A stretch of 64,000 nt of DNA from Paenibacillus monticola (GTDB lineage Bacteria; Bacillota; Bacilli; Paenibacillales; Paenibacillaceae). Positions within the stretch are counted from its first letter, which is position 1, and the number at the start of each line of letters is the position of its first letter. The notes under the pieces are model-generated. The model made no database searches, was not told where the DNA came from, and saw nothing but the letters and a program-made list of their open reading frames with translations. The translations under genes and the position numbers were made by a program. Shown one piece after another: positions 41,473-51,021 of this stretch. The stretch lies in assembly GCF_009664975.1 (NCBI RefSeq), contig NZ_WJXB01000001.1, forward strand, positions 744,001 through 808,000. The letters run 5' to 3'.

Positions 41473-42768
41473 TTGCAGCTCTTAAAAGGACAGAAGGTTG
41501 ATATTACTAGAGGGAGAAAGGTAGCAAGCCTTTCCTTAAATTTCGGTTGGGCGACTGCAAGTGCTGAGATCGGCATTGATGTAGCTGCTTTTCTACTGAC
41601 AGAGCAGAATCGCTGTGAACGGGATGAGGATTTTATATTTTACGGAAATCCGTTATCCTCGAATGGAGCAGTGGCACACTCTGCCTTAACGCAAGGGGAT
41701 AAAGAAGCTGTCACCATTTCACTGTACAAACTTCCCGCAGATGTAACCAAGATAGCACTATCAGTGACGATTTATGAAGGAGAGAAATTGGGCCATTCCA
41801 TGAAGGATTTGGTTGCCCCTTATCTGCGGATTATGGATCATGACAGTGGGGAAGAATTGTTCCGTTTTGAGTATGGATTGGATTTATCAGCAGAAACGGC
41901 TATCGTGGTGGGGGAATTATACCGACATGCCGGTGAGTGGAAGTTTACCGCCATTGGCAGTGGATTTAATGGAGGTCTAGCTGCATTATGTACCCACTAT
42001 GGACTTGAGCTTGAAGAAGCGGCTACACTTGAAGTCGCTGCCACCGCCGAAACGGTAGAAGTTGTGCCGGAAGCAAAGGCTATGGCGAAGAACGTTTTGT
42101 CCTCTATTGATCTACGTAAAAAGATTGTCGAGTTCACACTGGAAAAGAAGCAGTTGACTGGGGTATCTGCCAGGGTTGGTATTGTGCTGGACATCACCGG
42201 GTCGATGAAAACCTTATACAATAATGGAACGGTGCAGGAAGTGGTTGAACGTATTTTAGCAGTTGCCAGTAAATTTGACGATAACGGTTCGCTGGATGTA
42301 TGGGTATATGATACCGAATTTAGCCGTTTGCCACCGGTCACTGAACAGGAGTTTGGCCGATATGTATTCACACATATTTTAAACAATAATGCCATTCATA
42401 AGTTCGGACGTAATAATGAGCCACCGGTGATGGAGGATATCATTCACAAGTATACCGTGGAAGAAAAGGACCCAACACCAGTATTTATTATCTTCATCAA
42501 TGATGGTGGTGTGGTGAGGCCCACTAAAAAAGTGATTATGTCTTCTTCCGTCCAGCCTATCTTCTGGCAGTTTGTGGGGATTGGTGATTCAGACTTTGAG
42601 GTGTTGAAGCAGCTCGATACGATGACAGGCCGGCTGGTCGATAACGCCAGCTTTATACATCTGGACCGGATTGAGGAAGTGTCTGATGAGGAGCTCTATG
42701 ATCAGCTGCTGAATGAATTTCCGCAGTGGCTTAAGGCGGCGAAGGGAAAAGGGATTATCCAGGCATGA
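41473..42768 (+). CDS. TerD-domain and vWA-domain protein (TerF-like)
   Basis: This 431-residue protein starts at TTG after AAAGGAGATGAC. Residues 1-180 form a TerD-type domain (KGQKVDITRG, EIGIDVAAFLLTEQ, EEL FRFEYGLD region), followed by a linker and a vWA domain from about 230 with MIDAS residues in LDITGSMK. TerF-type proteins bind calcium or magnesium and belong to the tellurite/stress operons. No other ter genes are next to it. Confidence 0.85.
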   Translation: MQLLKGQKVDITRGRKVASLSLNFGWATASAEIGIDVAAFLLTEQNRCERDEDFIFYGNPLSSNGAVAHSALTQGDKEAVTISLYKLPADVTKIALSVTIYEGEKLGHSMKDLVAPYLRIMDHDSGEELFRFEYGLDLSAETAIVVGELYRHAGEWKFTAIGSGFNGGLAALCTHYGLELEEAATLEVAATAETVEVVPEAKAMAKNVLSSIDLRKKIVEFTLEKKQLTGVSARVGIVLDITGSMKTLYNNGTVQEVVERILAVASKFDDNGSLDVWVYDTEFSRLPPVTEQEFGRYVFTHILNNNAIHKFGRNNEPPVMEDIIHKYTVEEKDPTPVFIIFINDGGVVRPTKKVIMSSSVQPIFWQFVGIGDSDFEVLKQLDTMTGRLVDNASFIHLDRIEEVSDEELYDQLLNEFPQWLKAAKGKGIIQA

Positions 42769-42792
42769 GGAAGTAACTTAAACGAATTATAC

Positions 42793-42835
42793 AAAATCCA
42801 TGGCTTTCTACGTTTGTAGAATAGCCATGGATTTT
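42793..42835. terminator. Terminator after the TerD-vWA gene
   Basis: AAAATCCATGGCT pairs with AGCCATGGATTTT, with an inner TTCTAC/GTAGAA stem; ATTTTC follows on the plus strand. Confidence 0.8.
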
Positions 42836-42879
42836 CTGTTGTTAGTTAGGAGTAGCGCAGCCTAGTTCTAACGCGGCTT

Positions 42880-43749
42880 CTAAACTTCGCCTCCGGCAGC
42901 TATGTAGGCATCGAGTACCCGTTTGAGTGCAGCTTTTTGCGTGACGCTGATTGTTCTATCTTCATTACTTTGTTGTCCTTCCAGACGCATAATTGTTTTC
43001 TGAGAATTGATTAGCAATGTCAGCATTTCAATTTGAGATTTATTCAGGGTTTCATCATGATATTCCCAAATTCCTGGCGAGTTTATGTCTGTACTCATAT
43101 TTCTATCCGCGCCCATGATGCCAGGGTCTATTTCGTATTTTTGTCCGTCGATATTGAAGACATAATTCTGAATAAAGAGCCAGGTATCGGCAGTGTATTG
43201 AATCTTTAGATGCAGACCAGAGGAGACTTGACCATCCTTGATTCCGAAGTAAGCATAGATTCCATTTTCGTTGATAAATTTCGGAGCAGCTTTATCCTGG
43301 TACCAGGTAATCCCTTCGACCTCATCCACGGTTTTTACCATTTGTGCTAAGGCAGCCGCTTGTTTGGCTTTGAGCGCAGCTTCTTCCTTAGCTTTTGCAT
43401 CCGCCTGAGCTTTCGCTGCAGCATCAGCTTTCTTCTGAACTTCAGCATCCAGAGCTGCCTGGGCGTCTGCCCCTGCTTTTGCATTATCGGAAGTGCTTTG
43501 AGTTTGTTCAAAAGATACTGCCTTAGATTCGTTGTTAGATGAATTATTAGTAGGGATATTAGCTGTTTCTTTGGGTTCGTTCGAGTCTGAACTGCTGCCA
43601 ACTACAACGAACACAATCATCAAGGCGATGGAAACCAGAGAGAGAAGAAAATTCCGTTTGAGTGTAGGTTTTTTGCGGATAGCCGCTACAATACCTAGAA
43701 TACCAAAAATAATAAATGCGAGAAAAAAGATGACTACCAAAAATGCCAT
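42880..43749 (-). CDS. Membrane-anchored hypothetical protein
   Basis: This 289-residue protein has two N-terminal membrane segments (about 4-23 and 33-51), then a Ser/Asn-rich linker and an Ala/Lys coiled coil (about 90-140, AQADAKAKEEAALKAK). A globular C-terminal part follows (ITWYQDKAAPKFINENGIYAYFG). The layout suggests a surface or cell-envelope protein anchored by its N-terminus. Function unknown. Confidence 0.7.
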   Translation of the reverse strand: MAFLVVIFFLAFIIFGILGIVAAIRKKPTLKRNFLLSLVSIALMIVFVVVGSSSDSNEPKETANIPTNNSSNNESKAVSFEQTQSTSDNAKAGADAQAALDAEVQKKADAAAKAQADAKAKEEAALKAKQAAALAQMVKTVDEVEGITWYQDKAAPKFINENGIYAYFGIKDGQVSSGLHLKIQYTADTWLFIQNYVFNIDGQKYEIDPGIMGADRNMSTDINSPGIWEYHDETLNKSQIEMLTLLINSQKTIMRLEGQQSNEDRTISVTQKAALKRVLDAYIAAGGEV

Positions 43750-43940
43750 TTTACAAGTCCCCCCACGAAGTAATATTTAGTTGTTATATCCTATCACTTC
43801 GGCCGAAAGATGGATAAGTATGGTACGTCGGATTTCGCAAAAGGATTCATATTCAGCGGATAATGTTGAATTGACCTTTGGAAAGCACCAAAAAACCACC
43901 AGCTTTATGAAAGCCTGGTGGCAGATGGACCATGCATCGC

Positions 43941-44648
43941 TTATTTGCTATCGTTGCTCTTCCGGGCGCGAATGCGTTCCAACTCGGCATCCACTACACT
44001 GTTCAAAGCTGAATCTGCGTTTACATTTTTACTCTCTGCAGTTGTATCGGAAGGGTGGAAAAAATTAGCTGCCGCAGCTTCCCATTCCGTTATTTTATCC
44101 TCCATCCGCTCGAAGCCTCGCGAGGCTGCACTGGTATTCAGGTTCTGTACGTAGCCTCTGACGTTATGGCCTTGTCCATGACTTGCGGCGGGACGGCTTG
44201 CCTTGCCTGCTGCTTTGCGGGCGCGGGCGGCCAATTCGTTTCTTTTCGCTTTCAGCCGGGTATGCTCTTCTTTGGCGCTATGGATATTTGCTTCCAAAGT
44301 TGCTAGTCTATGACGGGTTTCTTCCAGACCAGTGGCACATTCCTGTACACTCTCCATATATTTTAGCTTGGCTAATACAGCAAATCTGGCTGCATCTTCA
44401 TTTCCTATCCCCATCGACGTAACGGCTTCAGCTTCGCTACGATCCGCCAGCAGTTGATATTCCTGCTTACGCTGCTCAAGTACTGCTGCTGCTGCTTTAA
44501 GGTCGCGCTCGTCGCGTTCCAAGGCAATGATGCCTTCCTCCAGATCACGCAGATATTGTCCGGTCAACAGTACCGGGTCCTCTAATTTGTTCAGGCCTTC
44601 ATTGATTGCTGCTTTAGTCAGGGTGGCGATTCTTTCGAATATACTCAT
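43941..44648 (-). CDS. pspA: PspA/IM30-family protein
   Basis: I use the ATG at 44648 or the one just upstream at 44651, behind AAAGGAG (235 residues). The sequence MSIFERIATLTKAAINEGLNK and the following long coiled-coil region (about 25-150) are typical of PspA, an ESCRT-III-like protein that binds and stabilises stressed membranes. It lies directly downstream of the PspC gene, so the two probably form one operon. Confidence 0.9.
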   Translation of the reverse strand: MSIFERIATLTKAAINEGLNKLEDPVLLTGQYLRDLEEGIIALERDERDLKAAAAVLEQRKQEYQLLADRSEAEAVTSMGIGNEDAARFAVLAKLKYMESVQECATGLEETRHRLATLEANIHSAKEEHTRLKAKRNELAARARKAAGKASRPAASHGQGHNVRGYVQNLNTSAASRGFERMEDKITEWEAAAANFFHPSDTTAESKNVNADSALNSVVDAELERIRARKSNDSK

Positions 44649-44673
44649 CATAATCTCTCCTTTAGAATGTTTT

Positions 44674-44892
44674 TTAATAGAAGTCGGGTCCGCCAGTGAA
44701 ACCACTATAGTTCTCTTTTGGAACAATAATACTAGCAATGATATAGAGAACAACTGCTGTGCCAAGACTGAACAGGGCAACAACCACGGTTAGAAGTCTT
44801 ATAACGGTTGCATCAATGCCGAGCCATGTAGCTAGGCCTCCACACAAACCGCTGATTTTTTTGTCTCCTTGGGAACGGTATAATTTTTTCAT
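44674..44892 (-). CDS. pspC: PspC-domain protein
   Basis: This 72-residue protein begins MKKLYRSQGDKKISGLCGGLATWLGI, the PspC signature, with one membrane span (about 35-57). It is upstream of pspA by 25 bases. PspC-domain proteins are membrane partners of PspA or of LiaI-like stress systems. Confidence 0.88.
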   Translation of the reverse strand: MKKLYRSQGDKKISGLCGGLATWLGIDATVIRLLTVVVALFSLGTAVVLYIIASIIVPKENYSGFTGGPDFY

Positions 44893-45272
44893 CAATAAAT
44901 CGCTTCCTCTCATTGGGTTGAACCAGAATGTATTCTGTAAGCCTCCGGTGTTTATGTATTCATTGTACGGCTTTATGATATAAACCAAAACGGTCTTGAG
45001 ACGGTTTTGTAGTCTCGACCTGAGGCGGGGACCGCTTCCGTAATAAGGCGGGGAAGAGGCAAGCCCTGGTTAATGGGAATTCGTATACGGTGCTCTCCTC
45101 GACATGAACAAGCTGTCAGCAAAGCCGCTGCGATCCAAGTGATCGCAGCGGCTTGATTTGCAAATATATAGCAGATAACCTTTGATTATCGCCTTCTGTT
45201 AACCAGAGTTAGCCTTGCTTCTGGTGCCATTTGCTAATTGTTCCCACCGGATCTTTTCGCCAGGTTAACATG
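44893..45272. other. Gene-free region with a strong hairpin
   Basis: Besides the short GTCT-TG-AGAC palindrome (44990s), I see a perfect 14-bp stem AAGCCGCTGCGATC/GATCGCAGCGGCTT (45122-45154) with no clear T-run. This may be the terminator of the decayed reverse-strand gene just to the right. Confidence 0.5.
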
Positions 45273-45420
45273 TTAATCCTGACGGTATGCCTGACCCAGT
45301 TCATAAGCATGATCCAGTAGACTCGCAATGTACTCGCTCGACTTCGAAAGTGTGTCATAGAAGAATTCAACCTTGGATTCCTGCAGTTTGGCATAACCAG
45401 CAATCGCCACATTCAGGTAA
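45273..45420 (-). pseudogene. Decayed C-terminal fragment of an unknown reverse-strand gene
   Basis: On the reverse strand, a readable segment LNVAIAGYAKLQESKVEFFY is followed by a frameshift, after which SSEYIASLLDHAYELGQAYR runs to a TAA at 45275-45273. The N-terminus is absent where it meets the HxlR remnant. Function unknown. Confidence 0.55.
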
Positions 45421-45422
45421 TT

Positions 45423-45710
45423 TGGAAGTGAAGTATCCTATATCATCTATCTACCGGAAGAAAGCGTACCTTTGAGCTGCGCAAGCTTATTCCAGATATC
45501 ACCCAAAAAGTTCTGACCCAGCAGCTGCGTGAACTTGAAGATGACGGGATTATTCTTCGGATTCTGCACATTCAGAACCCTCCCATGGTGGAATATGAGC
45601 TTAGTGAATACGCCTGGAAGCTTGGAGATATTCTTGAAACTCTGTGCTTATGGGGAGAAGAGCATTTGGATAAGAAATACGGGGACAAAACAAAGATGCT
45701 GGAAGATTAG
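45423..45710 (+). pseudogene. HxlR-family regulator pseudogene (N-terminal truncated)
   Basis: The frame reads WK-stop-SILYHLSTGRKRTFELRKL, then DITQKVLTQQLRELEDDGII, VEYELSEYAWKLGDILE and ends at TAG. HxlR proteins have WKWSIL here, so the stop (TGA at 45429) replaces a Trp codon. The N-terminal Cys helix and start are missing. The two remnants are fused head to head, indicating a deletion. Confidence 0.75.
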
Positions 45711-45777
45711 ATACATAGGATAATTCCATTCCATAAAAGCATTTTACAGAATCAATTATTTTCTATATAATAACCGA

Positions 45778-45806
45778 TTGACACAAAAATGTTAACCGGT
45801 TATCAT
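45778..45806 (+). promoter_or_regulatory. Promoter of the LacI-family regulator gene
   Basis: TTGACA (45778-45783) and TATCAT (45801-45806) are separated by 17 bases. Confidence 0.75.
45790..45805. promoter_or_regulatory. LacI-type operator in the regulator's own promoter
   Basis: TGTTAACCGGTTATCA is a 16-bp palindrome with one mismatched pair. It overlaps the spacer and -10, so the regulator probably represses itself. A second half-similar site (AACCGATT) lies 22 bp upstream. Confidence 0.65.
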
Positions 45807-45865
45807 AAAGTTGCATCAGTAATGAATACGTATTCAAAACAATCGAAAGTAACAAGGTGGTTTTT

Positions 45866-46855
45866 ATGCCAAAACTTAAAGACGTTGCAGAACAAGCTGG
45901 CCTTTCGATTAACACTGTTTCTCGCGTGCTTAACAATAGAGGTTATATCAGTCAGAAGACGAAGGACAAAGTAAATCAGGTTATGAAGGAGCTGAATTAT
46001 CAGCCGAACGAAATGGCTCGGGCTTTGTTCAGAAAAAGATCAAATATGATCGGTCTGATTGTACCAACGGTCGCGCATCCCTTTTTTGCAGAACTGGCCT
46101 ATTATCTTGAATATTACGCGGATCAACAAGGCTATAAACTGTTACTATGCAATTCCAACCGTAACGTTTCCAAAGAAGTGGATTACATCGACATGCTGAA
46201 GAAGAATCAAGTGGATGCCATTATCATGGGCAGTTCCGTACTGGATGTCCAGCATTTTCTTCACTTGAATCTACCCATTGTCTCATTCGATCGCGTTATA
46301 TCGGAAGATATTCCTGTTGTCAGCTCGGACAATTTTGAAGGCGGTAAACTTGCTGCGAGATTATTAATCGACAAAGGTTGCCTTCATCCCGTTTACATAT
46401 ATCGTGGAATAGATGGCCCCCATCATCGAGCTATGTTAGCTGGCGATAGAGGGCAAGGGTATGAAGCAGAGATGTGGAGTGCAGGAATGGAACCGTTACA
46501 ATTGCAATTGGATACTGAAGGGATCAATTGCAGCGAGAACAACGCTGCAATTATTCTTTTCTTACAAGAGCATCCTGAAATAGACGGTGTGTTCGCCAGC
46601 AACGATGTGATTGCCGCCGAGGTCATTCATGCTTGTTATCAACTGAAGAAAGATATTCCAGCAGAAATCAAAATTGTGGGTTACGACGACGTCCAGATCG
46701 CATCATTGATTTCGCCGCGTCTTAGCACGGTCAGACAGCCGATTCGGGATATGAGCGATTCTATAATTCAGTTGGTGGTTAAGCAAATCGAAGGCGGAGA
46801 AGTTCCTATGGTTAACACGTTCCCGGTTACTCTTATTGAACGAGGCACGACATAA
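45866..46855 (+). CDS. LacI-family transcriptional regulator
   Basis: I use the ATG at 45866 after AAGGTGG (329 residues). The N-terminal HTH is clear (PKLKDVAEQAGLSINTVSRVLNNRGYIS), followed by a hinge and a periplasmic-binding-like sugar domain with IGLIVPTVAHPFFAEL, DGVFASNDVIAAEV and GYDDVQIASLISPRLSTV. It probably represses sugar genes nearby and binds its own operator. Confidence 0.9.
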   Translation: MPKLKDVAEQAGLSINTVSRVLNNRGYISQKTKDKVNQVMKELNYQPNEMARALFRKRSNMIGLIVPTVAHPFFAELAYYLEYYADQQGYKLLLCNSNRNVSKEVDYIDMLKKNQVDAIIMGSSVLDVQHFLHLNLPIVSFDRVISEDIPVVSSDNFEGGKLAARLLIDKGCLHPVYIYRGIDGPHHRAMLAGDRGQGYEAEMWSAGMEPLQLQLDTEGINCSENNAAIILFLQEHPEIDGVFASNDVIAAEVIHACYQLKKDIPAEIKIVGYDDVQIASLISPRLSTVRQPIRDMSDSIIQLVVKQIEGGEVPMVNTFPVTLIERGTT

Positions 46856-46922
46856 AAAAACCGATACTGGATTTCCTGCCAAAGGATGAGACTTCACAAG
46901 ATTTAGGTGGCAGGAGTAAGGG

Positions 46923-47439
46923 TATAAACTCATGCTTTGTAATTCCTTGCACCACAAGAAAAAAGAGAAAGAGTATATTGATTTGCTGAGAGCCAGTCAG
47001 GTCGATGGCATTATTTGTCAATCAACCTTCCGCTGGTTACTTTGGATCGGCAAATTTCAAAATCCATTCCTTTTATTGCCTCCAATAATTATCAAGGGGG
47101 AGTATTGGCTACCAAAGGAATGACGCCTTTCTGGAACAAGTAAGCGACTTATTTCAGGAACATCCCGATCTCGACGGTGTATTTGCGAGCAGTGATATGC
47201 TGGCACTGCAAGTTTTGAAGCAATGCAGAAGGCTTGGCAAAGCCGTTCCAGATCAAGTCAAAGTCATAGGATACGATGGAATTTCGGTCGGGGATATGGA
47301 GGATTTGACTACGATCGTGCATCCGATCAAGAAGATGGGTGAATTGGCCGTCCGGTACCTGCTTCTGCAGATCGCGGGCGAACAGGTACCACTTGAGACC
47401 ATTCTTCCGGTCAGATTATCTGAAAAGAGAACGACTTGA
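46923..47439 (+). pseudogene. Decayed LacI-family paralogue
   Basis: Reading in three frames recovers parts of a sugar-binding domain: YKLMLCNSLHHKKKEKEY then DLLRASQVDGIIC; a second frame NLPLVTLDRQISKSIPFIAS; a third frame DAFLEQVSDLFQEHPDLDG then VFASSDMLALQ to VRLSEKRTT. The HTH domain is missing, two frameshifts are present and about 60 residues are lost. It resembles the regulator upstream and probably arose by duplication and decay. Confidence 0.75.
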
Positions 47440-47495
47440 TTAATCACGATGAAGGCAGACTCATTCACAAAGAAATCATAGTGGAGGAAACATAG

Positions 47496-48428
47496 ATGGA
47501 TTTTATTAACCGAGTGGCTCCGGAATTAAAACAAGGAGCAATAGAATTGCCACCATTTCATTTGCCCGATGATCTGGATTCTGCCAGGCAGAATATTCAA
47601 TTATCAGAAGAAAATTCGCAGTTCGTTCGCATTACGGAACGATATCTCTCCGTTGCCGATGCTAACAAAATGTTGGTCAGAATCTATGAACCGGCTCAGA
47701 GAAATGAAGATGCGCTACCCGCTCTGCTTTGGACCCATGGCGGCGGATATGTGCTTGGCCATCCGAGAGCCGATGATGCGCTATGTGAAAGCTTTGTACT
47801 AGCAGCCAACTGCGTCGTCGTTTCGCCCGACTACCGTCTTGCACCCGAGCATCCGTTCCCTGCCGCCATAGAGGACAGTTACGCAGCGTTAGTGTGGCTG
47901 GCTGATACCCATAACGATCTCAATGTCGATTTGGCCCGGATTGCAGTCGGAGGGGCGAGCGCAGGAGGAGGACTGGCAGCTGCCCTGGCGCTAATGGCCA
48001 GGGATAGGGGAGGGCCTTCCCTCTGCTTCCAATTGCCGCTGTATCCGATGCTTGACGATCGCAATCTTACATTCTCCAGTCATGAGATTACGTATCCTGC
48101 GGTTTGGAACCGGGCCAACAACCTGGTCGCATGGGAGATGTATCTTGGCAGACCTGCCGGCGGAGATACTTCTCCTTACGCTGCCCCCAGCCGCGCGGAT
48201 AATCTGGCTGATCTGCCTCCCACTTATACTTGCGTCGGACAGCTTGATCCGTTTCGCGACGAGACGATCGAATATGTTGCCCGGTTGGCTCAGGCCGGCG
48301 TCGATGTGGAATTTCATCTCTATCCCGGCGGCTATCATGGCTTTGAGCACGCCGTTCCGACAGCCGAGGTTAGCCGGCGTGCCAGAACGGACTATATCAA
48401 CGCTATGGCAAGAGCCTTGAATCCGTGA
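47496..48428 (+). CDS. HSL-type alpha/beta hydrolase (esterase/lipase)
   Basis: This 310-residue protein has the hormone-sensitive-lipase oxyanion motif HGGGYV (about 79-84), the nucleophile elbow GGASAGGG, and a C-terminal catalytic Asp and His (GQLDPFRD, YHGFEH). The ATG follows GTGGAGG. It hydrolyses small esters. Its position after two LacI-type genes suggests regulation by one of them, and a link to an acylated sugar substrate is possible. Confidence 0.85.
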   Translation: MDFINRVAPELKQGAIELPPFHLPDDLDSARQNIQLSEENSQFVRITERYLSVADANKMLVRIYEPAQRNEDALPALLWTHGGGYVLGHPRADDALCESFVLAANCVVVSPDYRLAPEHPFPAAIEDSYAALVWLADTHNDLNVDLARIAVGGASAGGGLAAALALMARDRGGPSLCFQLPLYPMLDDRNLTFSSHEITYPAVWNRANNLVAWEMYLGRPAGGDTSPYAAPSRADNLADLPPTYTCVGQLDPFRDETIEYVARLAQAGVDVEFHLYPGGYHGFEHAVPTAEVSRRARTDYINAMARALNP

Positions 48429-48491
48429 GCTCTGGCTCTGTTCCCGTGATGTGCCGTTGAATTGAAAAAAGAGAACGTTTTTTTTGAAGTA

Positions 48492-48520
48492 TTGCATATA
48501 CAGAAGCAATAGAATGGTAT
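48492..48520 (+). promoter_or_regulatory. Possible promoter of the kinase-phosphorylase operon
   Basis: TTGCAT (48492-48497) and TGGTAT (48515-48520) are 17 apart; moderate match. Confidence 0.4.
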
Positions 48521-48557
48521 ATGACGAAAGGATATTGGAGTTTTAGGGGGAGAACGG

Positions 48558-49514
48558 GTGTTTAATCTCGGTAAGGCAATACCATTTGAAGATAAACCGA
48601 ACGATCTGTTAACAGTTGGAGAACTGCTCGTTGACATGATTTCCAACGAGTATGGCGATGCTTTTGAATGCGACGGATATACCAGATATTTTGGAGGGTC
48701 GCCTTCCAATATTGCCATCAATGTCAATAAGCTTGGCATTCGGTCTTATGTTGCTTCGGCAGTTGGAAGGGATGGCCTGGGAACGTTTCTGGAAAAAGGA
48801 TTGCAAAATGCAGGAATGGATACAAGCGGGATCCAGCGGGTGGAGGAGTCTACCAGCATGGTGGTTATCACGAAGAGTCAGGAAACGCCTATTCCAATCT
48901 TCTACCGCGGAGCGGATAGCGAATTGGCGTACAATGACTCCTTGGAGCAAGCCTTGATTCGTTCGAAAATCGTTCATTTTTCTTGCTGGCCGATCTCGAG
49001 AGTTCCATCGCGCTATACGGTTGAACGTGTCATCGAAAAGGCAAGAGAGCATAAGTTGCTGATTGGCTTCGATCCTAATTATCATCCCTTGATTTGGCAG
49101 AAGGGTGAAGATGGCGTATCCTATGTCAAATCTATCATACCAAAAGTTGATATTATCAAACCTTCGGAAGATGATGCAGAGCGTCTGTTTGGGCCAGGCA
49201 CACCGGCGGAGCAAGTCGAGCGGTTTTTGGAGCTTGGCGCAAAGCTGGTTGTGATGACCTTGGGCAAAGAAGGGGCGATGGTTTCGAACGGCATGGAAAT
49301 CTTGACGTTTGATACTAAAGCTACCGAGATCGAAGATACGACCGGAGCAGGAGATGCCTTTTGGTCCGGATTCTATGCGGCTGTGGTCAAAGGGTATACC
49401 ATCAAAGAGGCGCTCGAGCTTGGCTTTGCCGTCAGCGCGTACAAATTAAAATTTACAGGTGCGGTGGTGAATCTGCCAACTCTGGAAGTATTAAAAAAAC
49501 AATTTGACCTTTAG
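48558..49514 (+). CDS. PfkB-family sugar kinase (fructokinase-like)
   Basis: This 318-residue protein starts at GTG after GGGGGAG. It has the PfkB motifs: FGGSPSNIAINVNKLG near the N-terminus and DTTGAGDAFWSGF (about 257-269) with the catalytic Asp. Next to a sucrose phosphorylase, phosphorylating the released fructose is the most economical role, but other hexoses cannot be excluded. Cytosolic. Confidence 0.85.
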   Translation: MFNLGKAIPFEDKPNDLLTVGELLVDMISNEYGDAFECDGYTRYFGGSPSNIAINVNKLGIRSYVASAVGRDGLGTFLEKGLQNAGMDTSGIQRVEESTSMVVITKSQETPIPIFYRGADSELAYNDSLEQALIRSKIVHFSCWPISRVPSRYTVERVIEKAREHKLLIGFDPNYHPLIWQKGEDGVSYVKSIIPKVDIIKPSEDDAERLFGPGTPAEQVERFLELGAKLVVMTLGKEGAMVSNGMEILTFDTKATEIEDTTGAGDAFWSGFYAAVVKGYTIKEALELGFAVSAYKLKFTGAVVNLPTLEVLKKQFDL

Positions 49515-49524
49515 GAGGTTTCGG

Positions 49525-50994
49525 ATGTCACTAAAGAATCAAGTACAGTTGATTACGTATCCCGATTCGATGGGAGGAGACCTAAAAAGACTGCTTCAAG
49601 TTCTCCGCAAGCACTTCGTTGATATATTCGAAGGCGGTATTCACATTCTCCCACCCTTCCCTTCCTCCGGGGACAGAGGGTTTGCTCCACTCACCTACCT
49701 GGAAATTGAGCCAGAGTTCGGCACATGGGAGGACATTCGGGCAATCGGAGAGCAGTTTGATATCCTGGTTGATCTTATGGTCAATCACATCTCCAGGCAA
49801 TCGCCGTATTTTCAGGACTTCCTTGAGAAAGGCCGCGCTTCGGAATCTGCCGATTTATTTATAACTCTGGATAAAATCTGGGAGAACGGGGAGCCTGTGC
49901 AGGCGGATATAGAAAAAATGTTTTTGCGTAGACCCTTGCCGTATTCGAGCTTTCCCGTCAGCGGGAGCGGCGGAGTTGAGAAGGTCTGGACGACCTTTGG
50001 CAAAACGGAGCCCTCGGAGCAAATTGATCTGGATGTCCATTCCTCACTGACCCGGCAGCTCCTGCAGTCCTTTTTTGAGAATTTCAAGAAACATAACGTC
50101 AAAATTGTAAGACTCGATGCGGTCGGATATGTCATTAAGAAGCTGGGAACCAGTTGTTTTTTTGTGGAGCCGGACATATATGAATTTCTGGACTGGATCA
50201 AAGAATTGGCGGATTCGCTGGAGCTTGAGCTGCTGCCAGAGGTGCATGCGCATTATAGCACCCAATACAAATTGTCAGAATACGGGTGCTGGATATACGA
50301 CTTCATCCTGCCCTACCGGGTGCTAGAGGCACTTACCGGTAAGTCCAATACGGAGCTCTATTCTTACCTGCAGACCCGTCCGCATAAGCAGTTCACTATG
50401 CTCGATTGTCACGATGGTATTCCTGTCATGCCGGATCTTGATGATCTGATCGACACGAAGGAAGCCCGGAAGCTGGTTGATCTTTGTGTGGAAAGAGGGG
50501 CGAATCTGAGCCTTATTCTGTCGGAGGAGCATAAGGCTGCAGACGGATTCGATGTCCATCAGATTCGCTGTACGTATTATAGCGCCTTGAATGAAGACGA
50601 CGATGCTTATCTCGCTGCAAGAGCGATTCAATTCTTCACGCCAGGTATTCCGCAGGTGTATTATGTAGGCTTATTAGCCGGCATGAATGACGTGGAGCAG
50701 GTAAAAGCTACGGGTGAAGGACGCGAAATCAATCGGCACAACTACACTGTAGAGGAAATTGAGCAAGGCCTTGAACAAGAAGTCGTGAAGCGACTAATGA
50801 AGCTGATTCGCTTCCGCAATAGTTACAGTGCCTTCGGCGGAGTGTTTCACGTGCTGGATGCGGCAAAGGATGAGATCCGGTTGTTGTGGGAACAAGGCGA
50901 GAAATATTGTAAGTTATACATCAACCTGCAGACCTATCAGACTGTTATTGAATATGTAGATGAGAATGGAATTGCTGTTACTTATCTGGTTTAA
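49525..50994 (+). CDS. GH13_18 sucrose phosphorylase-family enzyme
   Basis: The ATG at 49525 follows GGAGG (489 residues). Catalytic residues are visible: nucleophile D198 in IVRLDAVGYV, acid/base E239 in LLPEVHAH, and D297 in MLDCHDG, closely matching the positions (192, 232, 290) in Bifidobacterium sucrose phosphorylase. The family includes sucrose, sucrose-6-phosphate and glucosylglycerol phosphorylases, so the exact donor is uncertain. With the PfkB kinase it would yield glucose-1-phosphate and a phosphorylated sugar. Confidence 0.85.
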   Translation: MSLKNQVQLITYPDSMGGDLKRLLQVLRKHFVDIFEGGIHILPPFPSSGDRGFAPLTYLEIEPEFGTWEDIRAIGEQFDILVDLMVNHISRQSPYFQDFLEKGRASESADLFITLDKIWENGEPVQADIEKMFLRRPLPYSSFPVSGSGGVEKVWTTFGKTEPSEQIDLDVHSSLTRQLLQSFFENFKKHNVKIVRLDAVGYVIKKLGTSCFFVEPDIYEFLDWIKELADSLELELLPEVHAHYSTQYKLSEYGCWIYDFILPYRVLEALTGKSNTELYSYLQTRPHKQFTMLDCHDGIPVMPDLDDLIDTKEARKLVDLCVERGANLSLILSEEHKAADGFDVHQIRCTYYSALNEDDDAYLAARAIQFFTPGIPQVYYVGLLAGMNDVEQVKATGEGREINRHNYTVEEIEQGLEQEVVKRLMKLIRFRNSYSAFGGVFHVLDAAKDEIRLLWEQGEKYCKLYINLQTYQTVIEYVDENGIAVTYLV

Positions 50995-51021
50995 TGCTAA
51001 TCCTGTTAAGGAGTGGTTATT

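Noticed and set aside
44893..45010. SigW-type promoter for pspC-pspA
   Set aside because: A CGTAC is present but no AAC-containing -35 lies at the required distance.
48460..48490. cre box before the PfkB operon
   Set aside because: AGAGAACGTTTT lacks the TG and CA ends of the consensus; it is a poly-A/poly-T run around CG.
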